Origin: Malania oleifera
Taxonomy: Eukaryota; Streptophyta; Magnoliopsida; Santalales; Ximeniaceae
Assembly (NCBI RefSeq): GCF_029873635.1
Contig: NC_080420.1
Span: forward strand, 120,226,719 to 120,290,718
DNA length: 64,000 nucleotides
Direction: 5' to 3'
The notes under the pieces are model-generated. The model searched no databases, was not told the origin of the DNA, and saw nothing but the letters and a program-made list of their open reading frames with translations. Both the position numbers and the translations under genes were made by a program. Shown piece by piece: positions 1 to 11,392 of the stretch (its first letter is position 1; every line of letters begins with the position of its first letter).

Positions 1-357
1 TAGTGAGCGTTGGCTTATCCCAGTGTTGATATATTTTTCAGGTGATCCAGGTAGGCGAGCAGACCGGGCTCGCAAGTAAAGTGGCGTCTGTAGTGCCCTG
101 TCAGCAAAGTGAGTAAAGAGTCGGATTTTTGTATTAACCCTAGCTAGTTGAGGGTATTTTTGGGGAAGAGATGTATTTATATTTTGGGAAAACGGTGATG
201 TGTATATAACTCTGGTATTATATTGTATGGATATGTTTATTATGATTTACTTTCCTTGCTGCTTAGGTTAATGACGTAGATGGTATCCGAGTCTGTATAT
301 ATATATATAAATCATGATAATTAAGCAGGTCGTTGCACTTCACATATTTAATTTAAC

Positions 358-720
358 TCAAACATATTTAAATAAAATACGACAGGATCAAATCTACGTA
401 CTTCAATTTTACTCGCATAAATATTTAAATAAAACCAGTATCATCAAATTCATATACTCAAATTTAATCGGATATAATTAAATAAAAATATGACCAAATC
501 CAAGCGGTTTAATTTGACCCAGGCTTATATTCCAATATATTCCCAAAAACCTTATTGGATTAAATTCACGCAGTTTAATTTAATTCCAAAATATGTTCCC
601 AAAAATCCGATTTGATCAAATCCCCGCAGTTTAATTTAATTCAGGCATATGGATATAATTAAAATAAAAATAATTAATTTAAATCAAGCATATTTTAAAA
701 TAAAACCTGACATAATCTAA
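358..720 (+). repeat. Direct repeat copy 1 (~363 bp)
   Basis: Direct repeat partner of 1422-1788. Both copies begin TCAAACATATTTAAATAAAA and share repeated short blocks of the type 'ccgatttgatcaaatcc' and 'gtttaatttaattc'. By eye the copies are about 90 percent identical. The flanks differ on both sides, so this is either two LTR-derived pieces or an old segmental duplication. Confidence 0.75.
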
Positions 721-922
721 CCCACTTAACCTAACCTTGGAGTGGTGTCTACGGTGTGGAAAAGATGAAATTGCTCTGGCCAAATCCTTGAAGAGTGGAC
801 CTAGGATCCGGGAATGATGTCCATTTTTCAATTTGACCAAAAAATGTATAAAAAAAAATGAAAGAGAGATATAGAGTGGAGAAAAAGGCGGTGAGAGAGT
901 GAGGGGGGGAGAAGAAGAAGAA

Positions 923-972
923 GGATACTTCATGATTGCTCAAGAAGTATCCTAAGATTTCTTATATATAAA

Positions 973-1003
<31 letters not shown>

Positions 1004-1042
1004 CTTATATTATATTATATTATATTATATTATATTATATTA
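923..1042. repeat. Short hairpin plus TA-rich simple repeat
   Basis: GGATACTTC and its inverse GAAGTATCC lie 12 bases apart (about 923-953) and can form a small hairpin. They are followed by a (TA)n run (about 976-1001) and a TATAT-type run to about 1042. Confidence 0.6.
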
Positions 1043-1421
1043 TTATTTAATTAATTATTAATAATTAATTAATTAATTTTATTTTTTTAGGATTACTTCA
1101 CTAATCCTGTATAAATATTTTTAGGGTCATTACATTCTCCCCTCATTATAAAAATTTTATCCTCAAAATTTGCTAAATATCCAAGAGCGAAGAATTTTCC
1201 TAATGAGACTCTGCTATTTAGCAGAGAATTAAGAGTGCTTGTACATTGAGATGGTTTAAAGCAGAACAAAAGATCAGAAGGTCATACACTATAACCCTAA
1301 ATAAAATATATTGTTAACTCATAACACTAGAATAGGTTTAAAAATATCCTAACCTACTCATTCCTACTCTTATCCTAATTCATACCTATACTTTAGTAAA
1401 AATCATTCCTAAAATCATTCC

Positions 1422-1788
1422 TCAAACATATTTAAATAAAATATGACAGGATCAAATCTACGTACTTTAGTTTTACTCACATAAATATTTAAATAAAACC
1501 AGTATCACCAAATTCATATACTCAAATTTAATCGGATATAATTAAAATAAAATATGACCAAATCCCCACGGTTTAATTTGACCCAAGCATATATTCCAAT
1601 ATATTCCCATAAACCTGATTTGATCAAATCCCCTCACTTTAATTTAATTCCAAAATATATCCCCAAAAACCCGATTTGATCAAATCCTCATGGTGTAATT
1701 TAATTTAGGCATATAGATATAATTAAAATAAAAATAATCAATTTAAATTAGACATATTTTAAAATAAAACATGATAATAATCTAATCC
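1422..1788 (+). repeat. Direct repeat copy 2 (~367 bp)
   Basis: Second copy of the 358-720 repeat, in the same orientation about 1.06 kb downstream. It runs directly into the LTR-like text 'ttactgagaggtatctcacc', which the first copy lacks. Confidence 0.75.
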
Positions 1789-2100
1789 TTACTTACTGAG
1801 AGGTATCTCACCCCAATTTTTATCAAACATTTTAGATATCTTGAGGAGCATAACCGAAATCAGAGTAGCGTAGCGGAAGCGTGAGTGGGATTAGAAAGAG
1901 CGGTTTGGATTAAATATTAAATTTGTTATTTTTGGTAATGAATTTAGAATTTCTAAGGATGTGTTAAATTTGATATTGAAGATGTTTTAATAATGAGGTT
2001 ATTTAGTACTCTGGTATAATGAATTTGAGGTCTTCCACTATATAAAATTTGGGTCACTATAGTTGGTATCAAAGCAAATTTTTGGGTTACCACATCTTAG

Positions 2101-2537
2101 CCCCCTCCTTTCGCTTCACTCTCAGGCCAAAGTGAACTTAAAAAGGGTCAAATGTATAAAATATTTCTTTAAGATTCACAAAATAGATCAATACTCATGA
2201 GTGGATTTAGATAACAATGACTTTTATAAAACTAGGTTAGTCCAAACTGAACTTGGTAAAATAGTGGATAAAATAATAAGTTTAAATCATATTAAAAGTG
2301 TTTTATTTAAAAAAATCTCTAAAAGTATGTTTTTCTAAGATTTTTCCAATACTCAAATTTGAAAATGTTTTGAGAGAGAGAATCAATATTGAGATTATGA
2401 CTACATTCTTCCACAATTGTAGTTAAATATGTTGAGATATTAAAGGAATTATGTAAAACAAATTTATAAAATTAATGACATGTATGCTAATGTATACTCA
2501 ATTGTAACTTATTAATTAATTGAACGAATACAAATAT
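2101..2537. other. Intergenic, no gene seen
   Basis: AT-rich sequence with no recognisable domain, RNA or repeat end. It ends in AATAT just before the copia LTR that starts at 2538. Confidence 0.5.
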
Positions 2538-3151
2538 TGTTGGAGATGTGGCTCATATTTGATTGGAACGCATACATCGGGAAAAATATAGTGATGCAAA
2601 GAACAAGGAGGCTAGTTGCAGGATCAAACCGTCGACGAATTGGTCGACAGTATAAGAGATGGTTTGCTTTTGGTATCAAACCGTCAATGGTTTCAGTCTA
2701 CAGAAGAAATAGTCTTGGCTTCAAATTGTCGATAGTTTCCCTGAAACCGTCAATGGTATTGTTAGGCGCAAGTCACGGATTTTTGAATTGGTGATCACTA
2801 GATTGGGAGATTTTTCAGGATTTTCCCTCGGGGGGATTGCTACATAAGTGTTTTAACTATAGTGTAAGTCTTATGTATACATAGGGTTAGTATTTAATCT
2901 ATATTTGTAACCCTAGTTTGATAAGTTTGATGTAAGCTTCACATGTGATAAGGAAAAACAGCTGCTTGCTCCTGTGGACGTAGGCAAATTGTCGAACCAC
3001 GTAAATTATTGTGTCGTGTTTGATTTATTGCTTTTATTTATTCATTGTGGTTGATTTTTAATTTTTGTATTGTTCATCGTTGAGTGTTTGCATTACTTGT
3101 TTCAATTTGATTCAAGTTTGCGAGGTCTTCCGCTGTGCATTCGCATCAACA
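2538..3151 (+). repeat. 5' LTR of the copia fossil, with GTCGAC-type repeats
   Basis: A 614 bp LTR bounded by TGTTGG and CAACA and preceded by AATAT. Between about 2625 and 2765 it carries four spaced copies of a degenerate palindrome close to AACCGTCGACGGTT (for example AAACCGTCGACGA, AAACCGTCAATGG). A related set occurs at 14920-15050. Confidence 0.7.
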
Positions 3152-4959
3152 ATTGGTATTAGAGCGCCAATTTCAACAATTGGTATCAGAGTTTTTGGTT
3201 GCAATGGATAATATCTCTTTGGTGAAGTTTGATGTTCATAAGTTCAATGGAAGGGAAAATTTCAAACTTTGGTAGAGGAGGATTAAGGACTTGTTGGTGC
3301 AGCAAGGTATGGTAAAGGCAGTATACGGAAAGAAGCCAAAAGGCATGGACAACACGAGTTGGAAGAAAAAGTTGTGTTACTATCAGGCATTGTCTGGTTG
3401 ATGACATGATGTATCACGTTATGGATGAGGAATCGCCGGCAGCGGTTTGGCCAAAACTGGAGAGCTGACACATGTCCAAGTTATTGACGAACAAGTTGTA
3501 TCTTAGGCAAAAACTATATTAGCTTAAGATGGCAGAGGGTTTGGACCTAACTCAGCACATCAATGTATTCTATCAGATTATTAGTGATCTGAAACGAGTT
3601 TATGTGAAGTTCGAGGAAGAAGATAAAGCGTTGATGCTGCTTAATTCCCTACCTACGTCTCCTACGTACGAGAATCTAATTATGACTCTGACATAGGGGA
3701 AAGAAACCCTAGAGTTGGAGGATATCACGAGTGCATTGCTGGGGTTCCATCATAGGAAGAAGACCAGCGATGAGAGTTCATAAGGTGAAGGGCTCATGGC
3801 GAAGGGTAATCAGGATCGTGGGAGAGGCAAGTCCTAGAGCGGATTAAGTGGTAATAAAACTCAGACATAGTCCAAGAGGAGGAAGGGTGTTTGCTGTTTT
3901 AAATGCAGAAAATGGGGCAAATAAAATCGGAGTGTCTAGAGTCGAGGAAAGGGAATGAAAAAACTCAAGAGGGTTTGTCAAAATCTGCAAATATAGTGAA
4001 AAAAGGAGACTCGGGAGCAGTGATTGTGATATACTTCCTATTTCATCAAGTTTAGAATGCCTCACGGATTCTTAGATCCTAGACTCGGGATGTTCTTTTC
4101 ACATGACGCCGAATAAAGCCTGGTTCATCACTTACAGATTAGTGAGTTCTAGTTCCGTTCTAATAGGAAACAATGTAGTCTGCAAAGTTTTCAAAATGAA
4201 GGATATCAGAAGCAAGATGTATGATGGTGTCGTAAGGATGTTAGGTGGTGTAAGACATGTACCTCATCTATAGAAGAATGTGATATCATTGGGCACTTCG
4301 GATTGTAACGGGTATAGTTACAAGTCTGAAAGTGGGATGATGAAGGTGTGTAAAGGCGTCTTGATGGTGATAAAGGGACAAATGTTAGTAGGGAATCTAT
4401 AACGCCCCGAACCCTTAAACCCGGGTCCGGCGCATTATACTTGATAAAATCCCGATAATCCATAATTCATAATATACGCAGCGAAAAACATAAACATAAT
4501 CTCCCTATAACATAATACCAGAGTTTACTAATTCTAACTATAACTCACAATAAATCATCTATCACCTGCATTTCCATAAATCTACATAACTCCCAAAATA
4601 TTTCAGTATTTTCACAATCATTCCTTACTCAACAGCCTTAAAACATAAAGACATAAAACATAAATATTTATATTCCCCAAAATTAACATAGAAATATACC
4701 ATTTTCTTTTCATATTTCCCAATAATGTTATAAAAACCTCGAGCTCTCAAAGCTCGATCTCGAGGAAATCCTGAAAAAGATAAATTCATATTCGAGAGAG
4801 ACATATCTCAGTAAGGGAAGGAACCATATATTAAATAGTGTGTGACCAACATGAGTCTATATAACAACAGAATATTTAACATTTGAAAATCATTAATATA
4901 ATTTCTGAAATCATTCTCTGAACCTAATCAATCACATGCAAAAAATTTAACTCACAAGA

Positions 4960-5260
4960 TTACCCAAGGATAGGGGTGATTACCCACCCATACAAGTAGC
5001 ACCCCTCTGCTTTGATTCATTTGACAACCCAAAGGTCACAATTGAAGCATATCAGGGCACTCACCTTACTCAGTGAGCCCTCAAGTGATAAATTGATCTC
5101 ATACTCACACAGTTCATACAAAAGTTTACCAAGGAAGGCTCCCAAGAATAGGGAAATCTACCCCCCATATAAGTAGTTTCCCTCTGCCCTAGCACATTAT
5201 GCAGTCCACTACTACATCTGATACAACCAGGGCACTCGCCTTTCTCAGCAAGCCCTCAAG
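4960..5260 (-). repeat. Two diverged ~180 bp repeats shared with 10620-10940
   Basis: On the minus strand this part contains two copies of a block with the text 'gctacttgtatgggtgggtaat' in variant form, each preceded by a 'gcgagtgccctgat' type motif. The plus strand at 10620-10940 carries the same pair. This ties the element to the single-arm copy at 9556-11387. Confidence 0.7.
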
Positions 5261-5489
5261 CAAAGAGTTTGCCTCACCCAAATGTAACATGTTCTACTAG
5301 TATAAATACTGCTAATACCATAATACATTATTCTTTTTGTCATTGTTCAACCATTCACCTATGTTCATGTTCATAACTTTAACATTTCACTTCATTTCAC
5401 TTTAAGTGACTCTTTTCCATTTTACATTGTTCACATTTCACATTTCATTTCCATTTCATTCATTTCCCTTTTCATTTCATTTCATACCC

Positions 5490-5706
5490 AACATCTTTCA
5501 GCTGTTTTACCCAGCATTTTTCAGCTGTCATACATTTACCTAACATCTTTCAGCTGTTTTACCCAACATTTTTCAGCTGTTACACATTTACCCAGCATCT
5601 TTCAATTGTTTTACCCAGCATCTTTCAGCTGTTTTACCTGGCATCTTTCAACGGTTTTACCTAACATTTTTCAGCTGTTTACCTAGTATTTTTCAGCTGT
5701 TTACAT
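5490..5706 (+). repeat. Minisatellite, ~23-28 bp unit, about 9 copies
   Basis: A tandem array inside the inverted-repeat element with unit close to CATCTTTCAGCTGTTTTACC. I count about nine imperfect copies of the TTCAGCTGTT core. The core contains the palindrome CAGCTG. Confidence 0.85.
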
Positions 5707-8700
5707 GGTTGCATTAACACACATAAGCAATATAGTCCATATCATGTTTTATTCACAATGCATTACTTACTTAACCTGCATCTCATACATATATCATATT
5801 TCCATACAACATTCATATTTACTCACACCACACAATTTAATAATAAAATTCATACATTGCCTGTAAAATAAGCCAACCAACATTTAATGTTTATATACTG
5901 AAAATATCTTTCATTCCTTACATAATTACCCTGAAAATATTTTTCCACTTTCATCAGTTCATTTTCGCATATACATATCTAATAAATAGCCTTAAACTCA
6001 AAAAAATATAATTTAAATGGTTGGAATTTTAAACTCATACCGAGACATATACATGTATATGTAACACAATTCATTTTCCATCAAATTCGTAAAAATTCTA
6101 ATTTAATATATATTTTTCCCCTTACCTAATTTCTTGAACTATGCCAACAAGGACTCCAAAAAATACCTGCGGCGCTCACCTGAACCCTGAATCAAAAATT
6201 CTAGTTCCATGTAATTAATCCTCAATAAAATATTATTTTAATATTTCCTAAACCCATAAATTCTAAATAAATAAATATATCCTTAAATATAGCCAAATTA
6301 CCAAATTTCCCAAATCTCACTCTCGCTTTGGAGTGGAGCTTAGAAAACCCCAATTGAAAAATTACCTACGCCAAAATGACGACGATCATGATTAGGATCC
6401 TTTGGCGGTGCCTGATCGTCAATTTAACAGCCAATTTAACAAGAAATTGAGAAATTAGGGAAAGTTGTCTTACACCAGGAATGGTGCCTACATCGCTCCC
6501 ACGACAAATCTATTCCAGAGAAATGTCGGTGGCAGAGCTAGGAATCTAACGACACCTTCCGTTTCCCTATCGGTCAAATATGAATTTATCTTTTTCAGGA
6601 TTTCCTCGAGATCGAGCTTTGAGAACTCGAGGTTTTTATAGCATTATTGGGAAAGAAAATAAGAAAATGGTATATTTCTATGTTAATTTTAGGGAATGTA
6701 AATATTTATGTTTTATGTCTTTATGTTTTAAGGTTGTTGAGTAAGGAATGATTGTTAAAATACTGAAATGTTTTGGGAGTTATGTAGATTTATGGAAATG
6801 CAGGTGATGGATAATTTATTATGGATTATAGTTAGAATTAGTAAACTCTAGTATTATGTTATATGGAGATTATATTTATGTTTTCTGCTGTGTATATTAT
6901 GAATTACGAATTATTGGGATTTTATCAGGTATAACGCGTTAGACCCAAGTTTAAGGGTTCGGGGCGTTACAGAATCTCATGCACTGCTATGTGACACAGT
7001 TGTACGTGAAGCTACAGTTGAAAGTTCTAAGTCGGATAATACCATTTTTTGTAACATAACCACACACAAAACAGAAGGTATTCTTAACTACATTGTTTTG
7101 GAAGTTTGGGGACCGATGAGAGTAGCATCACAGGTGGGACATGGGTATTTCGTGAGTTTATCATAAAAGATCTGGAGTTACCTCATGCGGCACAAGTTGG
7201 AGATGTTTGTCAGGTTTAACTTATGGTTGAGGTGGAAAACCAAACCAAGAGAAAGTTCCTCAGGTCAGACATTGGAGCTGAGTATGCTGGTTTTCAGAGA
7301 GTTTTGTGAGCATAGCAAGTTGTATGCAGGGCTTGCAGGGAACTTTTTGGTAAATTCAACGAGTATGTTGTGTTTCCAGATTAATCGATCGCTAAGGGTA
7401 TCACTAGATGGGAGAGTTGCAGGAGAGGTTTGGACAGGTTCTGCAGTAGACTTCTCTAGCTTGAGAGAGTTTGGAGGTCCAGTCATGCACATTTCTAGTG
7501 AGGTGAGATATAAGCTTGGTGTAATATCCAGACAATACATCTTTCTAGGGTATAAGAAAGATGGGTTCAAGTTGTGTGATCCAATGACAAACAGGGTGGT
7601 GATTGGTGAAGACATGTTTTTTGATGTTATAGTCATGGTGCAACGTAATCAGGTAGATGAAAAGAAAAAGGTGCCAAAAAGTTGTAGCATCAATAGACAT
7701 ATTGTGCAAGTGGAGTTGGAGACTCTAGGTAGAAGTGCAAGGAGTTCTAGTTCAAGAGACCTGCAGTAACACAATATAAAATGGAGCAGAAAGGAGATTG
7801 TGATGTAGGTGGAGTTACAGACTCAGGGCAGAGATGACATCGTTCATATTGCAAAGAGTTTTAACTTGGGAGACTAATAAGATCACAATGGGCCCAGGTG
7901 CACTATTAGGCCACCGCTCAGGTATGAGTTTGATGACTTGATGTCTTATGCATTCATCACTACCAGCAAGGTTCCTACTATTTTTCAAGATGCAGTGCAC
8001 AAAAAAGGAAAACATAGATGGACGAGTGCTATGGTAAAGGAGATGAAGTTACTACATAAGAATCAGGTGTGGGAGTTAGTGGAGCTTCCAGATAGGAAGA
8101 GGGTGATAGGATGCAAATGGGTCATTATTTTGTTGTTTTATGTGAATGACATGCCAATTATTGGGAAGATTTTAACTGAGGTTAGTTAGTTGGAGACTCT
8201 GTTGAAAAAGGAATTTGACATGAAGGTTTTAGGTGTTGCCAAGAGAATTCTTGGGTTGGAGATTCACAAGTATAAAGCCACAGGGAGATTGGGGTTATCT
8301 CAGGGTGGCTTTGTGAACATAATTGTAGGGAGATCGTGGTTATCTCAAGGTGGTACACTGGTGGCGAATCAATGTAAACTGCCTATCGCTTAGTACCCAA
8401 GGACAAATGGTGATGTTCAGGTCATGTCAAAGGTTTCCTACGCCAGTGCAGTGGGGTGCTTCGGCGGGTAACCGAGTGATCCATTAGTTGTAAAAATCGC
8501 GGATGCATACTACACAAAAGGCTTGGATAACAGAAGCTCTACAAAAGGGTATGTTGTGGGAGGACCTAATTGTTGGAAGTCTAGGGTATAGTCTCAGGTT
8601 GCACTTTCAACAATTTGGATAAAGTACATGGCAGTGGCTGAGGCTGCCAAGGTAGCATTATGGTTTAAAGGATCGTTCAAGGAGTTGGGTATTCAGCTAG

Positions 8701-8978
8701 GTAGAGTTCTTGTTACCACGAAAAATTTCAAGCATCGTTTAGACTTGGTTTACGTCTCTAGCTATTAAATGGGAGGCAGTCCTAATCTACTAGCCCGGGG
8801 GGAGCAGCGGTGTAACGCCCCAACCTGGGTCTGCTAGGGGGCACTACATCTCTCCTCCTCCACTTGGACCAAACAACAAAGGAGCGGGCCTTATCGGACT
8901 AATGACTGGCCCCACAGGCCAACACGTGTCTTTTTTAGTGTTTTTTTTCCTCACTTACACACTTCCTAAGAAAATTTC

Positions 8979-9042
8979 CCAGAAGGTCACCCCTTCCAAG
9001 ATTACTCCAAGTCAAGCACGCTTAACCGTGGAGTTCTTATTG
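8979..9042 (-). repeat. 5S-rRNA-like segment in left Cassandra LTR
   Basis: On the minus strand: AACTCC, then GGTTAAGCGTGCTTG, then GGTGACCTTCTGGGAA, in the same order and spacing as the 3' half of plant 5S rRNA, including the box C region of the RNA polymerase III promoter. It is a retroelement component, not a 5S gene. Confidence 0.85.
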
Positions 9043-9401
9043 GAAGGCTCCCGAAAAGAAAGGTGCACCTTGTTGATATGGGTAGTAACATCTAATCCTT
9101 TTAAGCCTTTCTTCCATGGGGTATCACATTCTCCCCCACTTACAAAACGCATCGTCCTCATTGCGAACCCATATTTCCAAACCCAGGCGATGTGAATCTC
9201 ATCACACTTCCGGCTGGGTAATTGCTCTAATACCATTTTATAACACTCCAACCTAGGTCTTCCAGGGAGCACTGTGTCTCTCTTCCTCTACCTGGACCAG
9301 ACAACAGGGGGCGGGCCTTATCGAACTAATGACTGGCCCCACAGACCAACACGTGTCCTTTTTAGTGTGTTTTGTCCTCGCTCACACAGTTCTTGAGAAA
9401 A

Positions 9402-9470
9402 CTTCCTAGAAGGTCACCCATCCCAAGATTACTTCAAACCAAGCACGCTTAACCGTGGAGTTCTTATGGG
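9402..9470 (-). repeat. 5S-rRNA-like segment in right Cassandra LTR
   Basis: Same block as in the left LTR. This copy keeps GGGATGGGTGACCTTC, which is closer to the 5S consensus than the left copy. Confidence 0.85.
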
Positions 9471-9555
9471 AAGATTCCCGAAAAGAAAGGTGCACCTTGT
9501 TGATATGGGTAGTAACATCTAATCCTTTTAAGCATTTCTTCCACGAGATATCACA

Positions 9556-11387
9556 CGCTGCGAGTATAATTTCAGGATCCTTACTGGCGTAGTTTAGGAA
9601 AACAGGTAAGGGGAATAGATTAAGCCAGTAATTTTGTAATTCAATAGGTCAAAATGGAAATTATATGTGTGTATATATATATATGATTATTATGTGGGTA
9701 TTGAAAAGTTAACCATTTGAACTGTAATTTTGAGCCTAGGGCTGTGTTATTAGTTATTATTTGCGAAAATGGAATGATTAAAGCAATGGATTTTCTGAAT
9801 TAATTGTGGAGATAATTTAAAGTGTATTTTCAATAAAACAGATAATGAACATGGGTTGGCTTATTATTTTAGATGATATAATTATGCGTATCATTCAAAT
9901 CATGTGGCATGAGTAAAGTGAATATACTATGTTGAATTATGATATATTTATGAGATGTTGGAAATACTGAAATGCGTTGAGAATATATATTGTGTGTGAT
10001 TGTTTGAAACAGAGCTAAATGTGAATGTTAAATTGCAAGTTATGGTTTAAGAAGCCTGGTGGACCATAGTAAGCGCAGTACTATTGCGCATGATTTCTGA
10101 AGAGTTAGTGCACCCACACGTCTTAGAGAAAGTGTGGAGATGGGATGGTCGATTGTGCTGAGAAGGGTAGAGTCCCCTTGGAGTCTAGACTAGTATGGGA
10201 ACAACCAATCTGACTTACAAACTGAAGAGGTTGTTATTGATTTAACTCTAGTGGGCCGACCAGGGTTAAGTCCAGCCTACGGGCCACACAACTCGTCATG
10301 GGGCGATGCATGACCGTGTTTATCCATCTAGAAGTGAGTTCTAAATACATAATTGTGAATTTAACTAACGTATAACATGAGAACAGTGAATGTGAATACA
10401 AAGTATGTGATGTGAAATGTGGGAATAGATTATGCGACGTGAGATATTATGCGATGCGACATATTATGTGATGAGAAATATTATGTGATATGAAATACTA
10501 AGAAATGTAAAAATTGAGATTATGAAGAGATAAGTATTACAGAGGTAACATGACGCAGAGTAATGTAACAAAGTAATAAGTGTATTACATATTGTAGTAT
10601 TATATGTACTTGAGGCGAGGTAAACTCTCAGCACGAGGGCTTGCTGAGAAAGGCGAGTGCTCTGATAGGTATCAGATGTAGCCATATCGGGCTGCATAAC
10701 GTATTAGGGCAGGAGAAAGCTACTTGTATGGGCGAGTAATCTTCCCTATCCTTAGGAACCTTCGCTAATAAATAATTGTATGAATATGTGTGAATACAAG
10801 AAAAACTATCCACCTGAGAGCTTACTGAGTAAGGTAAGTGCCCTAATAAGTATTAGTTGTAGCCATACCCGGTTGCATAAGGTATCAGAGCAGAAGGGTG
10901 CTACTTGTATGGGCGGGTAATCACCCCAATCCTTAGGAAACTCTCATTAATAAAATACATTGCATGTGTGTGAATAGGGATAGAGAATGATTTCATAATT
11001 GTGGATTAATTTGTAAATGATGATTATATTTTGTACACAAACCTCATGATAGCCACACACTGGTATTATTCTATTCCGTATTACTGAGATGTGTCTCACC
11101 CGATATGAATTTCATCTCTTTTAAGACCTTCGCGTGATCGAGCTAGGGGCTGGCTTGGCCGTTTAGAGAGAGAGAGAGAGAGAGAGAGTATAACTTTAAA
11201 TATATATTTTTGGGTTGTATTATATTTATGATTTCTAAGTTGTATATCTGAGTTATATATAGAAGTTCGGTATGTTATAAAGGATGTTAGTTTATTTTTC
11301 CGTTGCGTAATTGATGTTAAAGTATCATATACACGTAAATAGAACACGTGGCACCCGAGCCCCACTTGGCGGGTTCGGGGCGTCACA
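9556..11387 (+). mobile_element. Single arm of the inverted-repeat family (1.83 kb)
   Basis: This plus-strand unit begins beside the Cassandra LTR with GCTGCGAGTATAATTTCAGG and contains 'aacaggtaagggg', the 'taagtccagcctacgggcc' block, the paired 'gctacttgtatgggcg' repeats (about 10620-10940) and the 'gagatgtgtctcacc' motif. It ends GGGTTCGGGGCGTCACA. The same series of motifs occurs, inverted, in 4398-6171 and in both arms of 15105-18596. The partner arm is absent. No coding domain is seen. Confidence 0.7.
11166..11188 (+). repeat. (GA)n microsatellite
   Basis: A short uninterrupted GA run inside the single-arm element. Confidence 0.9.
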
Positions 11388-11392
11388 AACAA

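Larger units (their letters stand above)
1..2100. mobile_element. AT-rich LTR-derived repeat bed, family uncertain
   Basis: No host gene is visible. The stretch is AT-rich and holds a long direct repeat, TA-rich simple sequence and two LTR-edge signatures. Near 2066-2079 the sequence reads GTTGGTATCAAAGC, which resembles a tRNA-Met primer-binding site just downstream of an LTR end. Near 1119-1140 an ATTACA end followed by TTCTCCCC looks like the reverse complement of a polypurine tract plus LTR start. The motif 'ctgagaggtatctcacc' at about 1797 is echoed in the inverted-repeat elements further along. This suggests nested, decayed LTR pieces, probably Ty3/gypsy-like, but no coding domain is present to prove the family. 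Confidence 0.4.
4398..6971. mobile_element. Inverted-repeat (foldback) element, 2574 bp, TSD GAATC
   Basis: The ends are inverted copies: the left end TATAACGCCCCGAACCC is mirrored by GGGTTCGGGGCGTTACA at the right. The inverted match continues for about 390 bp (roughly 4398-4791 against 6578-6971), including the block 'ctcgatctcgaggaaatcc'. Five flanking bases, GAATC, are duplicated at 4393-4397 and 6972-6976, and removing the insert restores a continuous copia preintegrase context. There is no coding domain. The TG...CA-like ends and 5 bp duplication fit a solo LTR, whereas the long inverted arms fit a foldback or Mutator-like element. Related copies lie at 9556-11387 and 15105-18596. Confidence 0.8.
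2538..8800 (+). mobile_element. Ty1/copia fossil, interrupted by a 2.57 kb insertion
   Basis: The 5' LTR is 2538-3151 (614 bp, TGTTGG...CAACA), followed by a tRNA-Met type primer site (TTGGTATTAGAGC; a second TTGGTATCAGAG sits at 3179). Recognisable parts on the plus strand are gag (about 3205-4080, beginning MDNISLVKFDVHKFNG), the gag-preintegrase region on both sides of the insertion (to about 7200), integrase C-terminal part (about 7180-7640, with the KLGVISRQYIFLGY block), reverse transcriptase pieces (about 7905-8330) and RNase H remains (about 8400-8760). The element is badly broken, with well over ten breaks, and no matching 3' LTR is seen before the Cassandra element. The insertion at 4398-6971 is younger than the element. 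Old and inactive. Confidence 0.85.
8811..9555 (-). mobile_element. Cassandra-type TRIM with 5S-rRNA-like LTRs
   Basis: Two direct repeats, 8811-9128 (318 bp) and 9239-9555 (317 bp), flank a 110 bp core with no coding capacity. Read on the minus strand the LTRs begin TGTGATA. The core starts with TGGTATTAGAGC (tRNA-Met primer site) and ends with GTGGGGGAGAA (polypurine tract). Each LTR contains, on the minus strand, AACTCCACGGTTAAGCGTGC followed by a GGTGACCTTCTGGGAA-type block, which matches the internal promoter region of plant 5S rRNA. This combination is diagnostic of Cassandra TRIMs. No target duplication is seen, and the right side abuts a truncated inverted-repeat arm. The structure looks whole, and the LTRs have diverged moderately. 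Confidence 0.88.

Noticed and set aside
4206-4463. 85-codon minus-strand open frame spanning the copia and inverted-repeat junction
   Set aside because: It crosses an insertion boundary and has no domain, so it is chance.
8979-9042. Possible 5S rRNA gene
   Set aside because: Only part of 5S is present, it is diverged, and it occurs twice inside direct repeats with primer site and polypurine tract. It is a Cassandra LTR component.
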